Assembly: GCF_020524495.1 (NCBI RefSeq)
Contig: NZ_JAIVLB010000021.1
Location: 1 to 55,908, forward strand
DNA length: 55,908 nucleotides
Reading direction: 5' to 3'
Source of the DNA: Bacillus stratosphericus
GTDB taxonomy: Bacteria; Bacillota; Bacilli; Bacillales; Bacillaceae
Under the pieces are notes generated by a model, which worked only from the letters and a program-made list of their open reading frames with translations, did not search any database and was not told the DNA's origin. Within the stretch, counting starts at the first letter, position 1; every line of letters starts with the position of its first letter. This document shows, piece by piece, positions 51,101-55,908 of this stretch. The position numbers and the translations under genes are program-made.

Positions 51101-51958
51101 ATGACGCAACAAGTGATAAAGCAGCCTAAAATCATACAAGCCAAGCATCATAACCTTAGCTATGAAGAAAAGACATTGGTCATGGGCATTTTGAATGTCA
51201 CACCTGACTCTTTTTCAGATGGAGGGAAATTTAATCAAATGGATAAAGCGTTGGCTCATGCCACCCAGCTGATGGAAGACGGTGCGCATATCATTGATAT
51301 TGGCGGAGAATCAACTCGTCCGGGAGCGGCACTTGTGTCAGAGCAAGAGGAACTTTCCAGAGTGATTCCTATGATTGAAAAGATCACCAAGGAATTGGAT
51401 GTGCCTATTTCTATTGATACGTATAAAGCCCATGTCGCAGATGAGGCGTTGAAAGCTGGAGCCTCTATCATTAATGACGTATGGGGTGCGAAAGCCGATC
51501 CTCAAATGGCTCATGTCGCAGCAAGGCACAATGTTCCCATCATCTTAATGCACAATCGCCCAGAGCGAAACTACACTCATCTGATTTCAGATATGATTGC
51601 AGATTTGAAAGAAAGTGTTCAAATCGCCAAACAAGCGGGTGTACGTGATGACATGATGATAATAGATCCAGGTGTAGGGTTTGCGAAGAATAAAACAGAT
51701 AACCTGATAGTCATGAATGAGCTTGAACATTTTTGCCACCTCGGCTACCCGCTGCTTCTTGCGACATCTCGAAAGCGATTCATCGGAGCTGTCTTAGACC
51801 TGCCGCCTGAAGAACGTGCTGAAGGAACAGGTGCGACGGTATGCTTGGGGATTCAAAAGGGTAGTGCAATGGTCCGCGTGCATGATGTGAAGGAAATTGC
51901 AAGAATGGCAAAAATGATGGATGCCATGCTGAATAAGGGAGGCGCTTATCATCGATAA
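51101..51958 (+). CDS. sul: Dihydropteroate synthase
   Basis: A 285-residue TIM-barrel enzyme (folP family) that joins 4-aminobenzoate to dihydropterin pyrophosphate; it is the sulfonamide target. MGILNVTPDSFSDGG and GGESTRPGA are the two family signatures, and the barrel continues with IDTYKAHVA and ATSRKRFIG. AGGTGG precedes ATG 51101; a GTG at 51092 is in frame but overlaps the ribosome-binding site. The 3' end carries the ribosome-binding site of folB. Confidence 0.96.
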   Translation: MTQQVIKQPKIIQAKHHNLSYEEKTLVMGILNVTPDSFSDGGKFNQMDKALAHATQLMEDGAHIIDIGGESTRPGAALVSEQEELSRVIPMIEKITKELDVPISIDTYKAHVADEALKAGASIINDVWGAKADPQMAHVAARHNVPIILMHNRPERNYTHLISDMIADLKESVQIAKQAGVRDDMMIIDPGVGFAKNKTDNLIVMNELEHFCHLGYPLLLATSRKRFIGAVLDLPPEERAEGTGATVCLGIQKGSAMVRVHDVKEIARMAKMMDAMLNKGGAYHR

Positions 51959-52313
51959 AGTGTATGTAAACGGAATGGAATTTTACGGGTATCACGGTGT
52001 ATTTGCAGAAGAGAATAAATTAGGACAGCGATTCCGTGTGGATTTAACAGCTTCACTTGATTTAAGTAAAGCAGGACAAACAGACGACCTAAACGAGACC
52101 ATCAATTACGCAGAGCTCTACAAAATTTGCAAAGTCATTGTAGAAGGAGAGCCGGTTAACCTCGTTGAAACGTTAACAGAACGAATTGCAAACCAAGTGT
52201 TAAAGGACTTTGCGACAGTTCAGGAATGTACAGTGAAGGTGGTTAAGCCAGATCCGCCAATTCCAGGACACTATCAGTCCGTTGCAATTGAAATAACGAG
52301 ATCGCGCACATGA
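51951..52313 (+). CDS. folB: Dihydroneopterin aldolase, possible AUC start
   Basis: A 120-residue enzyme that converts dihydroneopterin to 6-hydroxymethyl-dihydropterin and glycolaldehyde. GMEFYGYHGVFAEE, the INYAELY segment and KPDPPIPGH are the octameric aldolase motifs. AAGGGAGG (51935-51942) is 8 nt from ATC 51951; this reading gives (I/M)DKVYVNGMEF, which aligns with the B. subtilis start MDKVYV and restores 120 residues. The first canonical start, GTG 51960, is 17 nt from the ribosome-binding site and gives 117 residues. It overlaps sul by 8 nt and folK by 4 nt. Confidence 0.9.
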   Translation: MDKVYVNGMEFYGYHGVFAEENKLGQRFRVDLTASLDLSKAGQTDDLNETINYAELYKICKVIVEGEPVNLVETLTERIANQVLKDFATVQECTVKVVKPDPPIPGHYQSVAIEITRSRT

Positions 52314-52807
52314 ACAATACAGCATATATCGCTTTAGGCTCAAACATAGGAAAAAAGGAAACCTATTTAAAAGAAGCAGTCAAAAAACTGCACGAACACC
52401 CAGATGTTCAAGTCGAATTGATCTCATCTATATATGAAACAACACCCGTAGGCTACGAGAACCAAGATGACTTTTTGAACATGGCCGTGAAGATTTCTAC
52501 CTCGCTTCGTCCAGAGGAACTGTTAGCACTTACTCAGGAAATTGAACAAGAGTTAGGCAGAACAAGAGAAGTGAGGTGGGGTCCGCGAACGGCTGACCTT
52601 GACATTTTACTTTATAATCGTGAAAATATTGAAACAGAACAACTTGTGATACCACACCCTAGAATGTACGAACGTTTATTCGTTCTTGTTCCGATGAGTG
52701 AGATTTGCCTAGAAATCGGCAAAGTACAAATAAACGCCGTAACTGACCAAGAATGTGTAAGTATATGGAAAAAGACATGTAGGGTAGAAGAATTCGTGCA
52801 TACCTAA
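52310..52807 (+). CDS. folK: 6-hydroxymethyl-7,8-dihydropterin pyrophosphokinase
   Basis: A 165-residue HPPK that transfers pyrophosphate from ATP to the pterin, supplying the substrate for Sul. ALGSNIG at the N terminus, and RWGPRTADLDILLY followed by HPRMYER, which hold the metal and pterin ligands, are intact. The start overlaps the folB stop (ATGA). Its last 31 nt overlap the remains of yazB. Confidence 0.96.
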   Translation: MNNTAYIALGSNIGKKETYLKEAVKKLHEHPDVQVELISSIYETTPVGYENQDDFLNMAVKISTSLRPEELLALTQEIEQELGRTREVRWGPRTADLDILLYNRENIETEQLVIPHPRMYERLFVLVPMSEICLEIGKVQINAVTDQECVSIWKKTCRVEEFVHT

Positions 52808-52991
52808 AGCGAAAAGGGTATACTCAGGAAGGTTCGCCAAAAGACTGGCCATCTCTGTTTTAGGTGAAATTGAGCGAGGCAATCGATTACCAACAATCCA
52901 AATGGTTGGTCAAATAGCAGATGCTTTAAATATAACGGTGGAAGTACTTTCCCCACTAATCGAGGAAGAAAGGAGGGACAAAGATGTTTAA
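52777..52991 (+). pseudogene. yazB: Decayed XRE-type DNA-binding gene (yazB)
   Basis: Where B. subtilis has the small HTH gene yazB between folK and dusB, two reading frames together spell GRRIRAYLKRKGYTQE, then (frame shifted by one) FAKRLAIS-VLGEIERGNRLPTI and IADALNITVEVL. Three lesions are seen: ATG 52777 is followed at once by TAG with no canonical start afterwards in that frame; a one-base deletion lies at about 52831; and the helix-turn-helix is two residues short, as if one copy of a TCTGTT repeat was lost. The gene is not translatable as a regulator. Confidence 0.8.
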
Positions 52992-53985
52992 AATCGGAGA
53001 TATCGATATTAAAAACAAAGTAGTGCTCGCACCAATGGCCGGTGTGTGTAACTCTGCCTTCAGACTGACAGTTAAAGAGTTTGGAGCGGGCTTAGTCTGT
53101 GCTGAAATGGTAAGTGACAAAGCAATCCTGATCAATAATGCCAGAACCATGGGAATGCTATACATTGATGAACGTGAAAAACCTTTGAGCCTTCAGATAT
53201 TTGGAGGAGAAAAAGACACACTCGTAGAAGCGGCAAAGTTTGTAGATCAACATACAACGGCGGACATTATTGATATCAACATGGGCTGTCCCGTACCGAA
53301 GATTACGAAATGTGATGCTGGAGCTAAATGGCTGCTTGATCCAAACAAGATTTTTGAAATGGTCTCGGCTGTCGTAGAAGCGGTAAATAAACCTGTTACT
53401 GTCAAAATGAGAATGGGCTGGGACGAGGACCATATCTTCGCCACCGAAAATGCCTGTGCTGTGGAACGAGCAGGTGGACAAGCGGTTGCGCTTCACGGAC
53501 GGACCCGCTTGCAAATGTACGAAGGAACAGCAAATTGGGATATCATTAAAGAGGTAAAGCAATCCGTTTCCATTCCTGTCATCGGGAATGGCGATGTCAA
53601 AACCCCTCAAGATGCAAAACGTATGCTTGATGAAACCGGTGTGGATGCTGTGATGATCGGAAGAGCCGCACTAGGAAACCCGTGGATGATTTATCGTACG
53701 GTTCATTATTTAGAAACGGGAGAACTGAAAGAAGAACCAAACGTGCGTGAAAAAATGGCTGTATGCACACTTCACTTAGACAGACTCATTGACCTGAAAG
53801 GTGAACATGTGGCTGTAAGGGAAATGAGGAAGCATGCGGCATGGTATTTAAAAGGCGTCCGAGGGAACGCAGACGTAAGAAATCAAATTAATCAAAGTGA
53901 AACGAGAGCTGAGCTTGTACAGATTCTTGATGACTTTACGAACGAAGCCGAGGCAAAAGAGCTTCAAAGTATAAAAGTAGGATAA
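52984..53985 (+). CDS. dusB: tRNA-dihydrouridine synthase
   Basis: A 333-residue FMN-dependent enzyme (YacF) that reduces uridines in tRNA D-loops. The barrel starts with APMAGVCN, the catalytic cysteine is C102 in NMGCPVPKI, and the FMN phosphate site VIGNGDV and IGRAALGNPW are present; the C-terminal helical tRNA-binding domain is complete. GAAAGGAGGG, which lies in the yazB remnant, precedes ATG 52984. Confidence 0.95.
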   Translation: MFKIGDIDIKNKVVLAPMAGVCNSAFRLTVKEFGAGLVCAEMVSDKAILINNARTMGMLYIDEREKPLSLQIFGGEKDTLVEAAKFVDQHTTADIIDINMGCPVPKITKCDAGAKWLLDPNKIFEMVSAVVEAVNKPVTVKMRMGWDEDHIFATENACAVERAGGQAVALHGRTRLQMYEGTANWDIIKEVKQSVSIPVIGNGDVKTPQDAKRMLDETGVDAVMIGRAALGNPWMIYRTVHYLETGELKEEPNVREKMAVCTLHLDRLIDLKGEHVAVREMRKHAAWYLKGVRGNADVRNQINQSETRAELVQILDDFTNEAEAKELQSIKVG

Positions 53986-54008
53986 GACTATCTTTCTTTT
54001 TGTAGCTC

Positions 54009-54036
54009 ACTGCTAGTGCATATACTGGCAGTTTTT
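54009..54036 (+). terminator. Terminator after dusB
   Basis: ACTGC-AG and CT-GCAGT pair with one mismatch around an 8-nt loop, followed by a T run. It separates the folate operon from lysS. Confidence 0.7.
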
Positions 54037-54075
54037 CTGCTTTTATTGCAAAATACATTATTGGAGTGATAATAA

Positions 54076-55575
<1,500 letters not shown>

Positions 55576-55585
55576 TACATCAATC

Positions 55586-55615
55586 AAAGCGCCATTTTAA
55601 CTGTGGCGCTTTTTA
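55586..55615 (+). terminator. Terminator of lysS
   Basis: AAAGCGCCA pairs with TGGCGCTTT, followed by a T run. Confidence 0.92.
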
Positions 55616-55649
55616 TGTTTCATAAAATGAAACTTTTTTAAAAAAACTA

Positions 55650-55678
55650 TTGCAAGGTAAGAATCAAGATGGTATATT
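55650..55678 (+). promoter_or_regulatory. rRNA operon promoter P1
   Basis: TTGCAA (55650-55655) and TATATT (55673-55678) are 17 bp apart, with an A-tract upstream that could serve as an UP element. It is the first of two tandem promoters ahead of an rRNA leader. Confidence 0.75.
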
Positions 55679-55733
55679 ATTATTCGTTGCCACAAAACAG
55701 CAACGAGGTTAAAAAAAGAAATCGAAAAAGTTC

Positions 55734-55763
55734 TTGACTTTAACCGATACGAAATGTTAAGAT
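55734..55763 (+). promoter_or_regulatory. rRNA operon promoter P2
   Basis: TTGACT (55734-55739) and TAAGAT (55758-55763) are 18 bp apart, in the usual position of rrn P2. Confidence 0.75.
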
Positions 55764-55908
55764 ATTAAAGTCGCTTACGATCGATAACGAAAATGATCTT
55801 TGAAAACTAAACAAGACAAAACGTACCTGTTAATTCGAGTTATTATAAAAAAATCCTATGATACTTCATAGGTAGTCAGTCAAACTGACGAAAAACAGAA
55901 CTTCGGTT
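55764..55908 (+). other. rRNA operon leader, 5' part of 16S precursor
   Basis: TTTGAAAACTAAACAAGAC (about 55800) and the following ACGTACCTGTTAATTCG are typical of Bacillus rrn leaders, and include the boxA-like antitermination segment. The small hairpin ATCCTATGATACTTCATAGG and the CAGTCAAACTGACG segment precede processing sites. The window ends before the 16S gene begins. Confidence 0.85.

Noticed and set aside
54037..54075. A T-box leader for lysS
   Set aside because: The distance from the upstream terminator to the start codon is too short and lacks the T-box sequence.

Overview
The window is a conserved, housekeeping and sporulation-rich stretch of a low-GC Gram-positive chromosome. Gene order (csfB-xpaC-yaaN-yaaO-tmk ... 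spoVG-glmU-prs-ctc ... spoIIE ... ftsH ... pabB-folK-dusB-lysS), near-identical AbrB, SpoVG, SspF and SpoVT sequences, and recognisable promoters for SigA, SigB, SigE, SigF, SigG, SigH, SigK and Spo0A place it in Bacillus, in the B. subtilis clade. The protein divergence I recall from B. subtilis suggests the B. pumilus/safensis/altitudinis group; that placement is inference from memory, not from a search.

Layout. The window opens with the 5S gene and terminator that end one rRNA operon, and closes in the promoter/leader region of a second rRNA operon, just short of its 16S gene. Both are on the + strand, so about 55 kb of mostly + strand genes lies between two rrn units. From 0.3 to 9.5 kb are csfB, xpaC-yaaN, yaaO-tmk-darA-yaaR-holB-ricT-yabA (DNA replication, c-di-AMP signalling, Spo0A phosphorelay) and three RNA-modification or nuclease-like genes (trmN6-yazA-rsmI). 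abrB is the only clear intact minus-strand gene. From 10 to 19.4 kb are metS, yabD, yabE, rnmV-rsmA, an IS3-family transposase fossil, yabG, veg, sspF and ispE. From 19.4 to 29.8 kb are purR-ridA, spoVG, glmU-prs, ctc, pth, fin, mfd and spoVT. From 30 to 35.2 kb are yabM-yabN-rqcP, yabP-yabQ-divIC and yabR, followed by a 370-bp non-coding stretch with terminators and a large inverted-repeat element, and then tRNA-Met and tRNA-Glu. From 36 to 47 kb are spoIIE, yabS-yabT, tilS-hprT-ftsH, coaX-hslO-yacD and cysK. From 48.2 to 54 kb is the folate operon pabB-pabA-pabC-sul-folB-folK, a decayed yazB and dusB, followed by lysS.

How the genes work together. Spore development is represented at several stages: Spo0A inputs and targets (ricT, abrB, spoIIE), forespore sigma control (csfB/gin, fin), late forespore regulation (spoVT, sspF) and the mother cell (yabP-yabQ, yabG). 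The rest is translation, RNA maturation, nucleotide, folate, cysteine and cell-wall precursor metabolism.

What stands out. I found no undescribed multi-gene system. The unusual items are the in-frame-deleted IS3 transposase relic behind rsmA, a yazB gene broken by three lesions, two genes (folB, yabE) whose best ribosome-binding site points at an AUC codon, a terminator-like hairpin in a short metS leader, a possible extra Spo0A box cluster between abrB and metS, and a structured element upstream of the tRNA pair.
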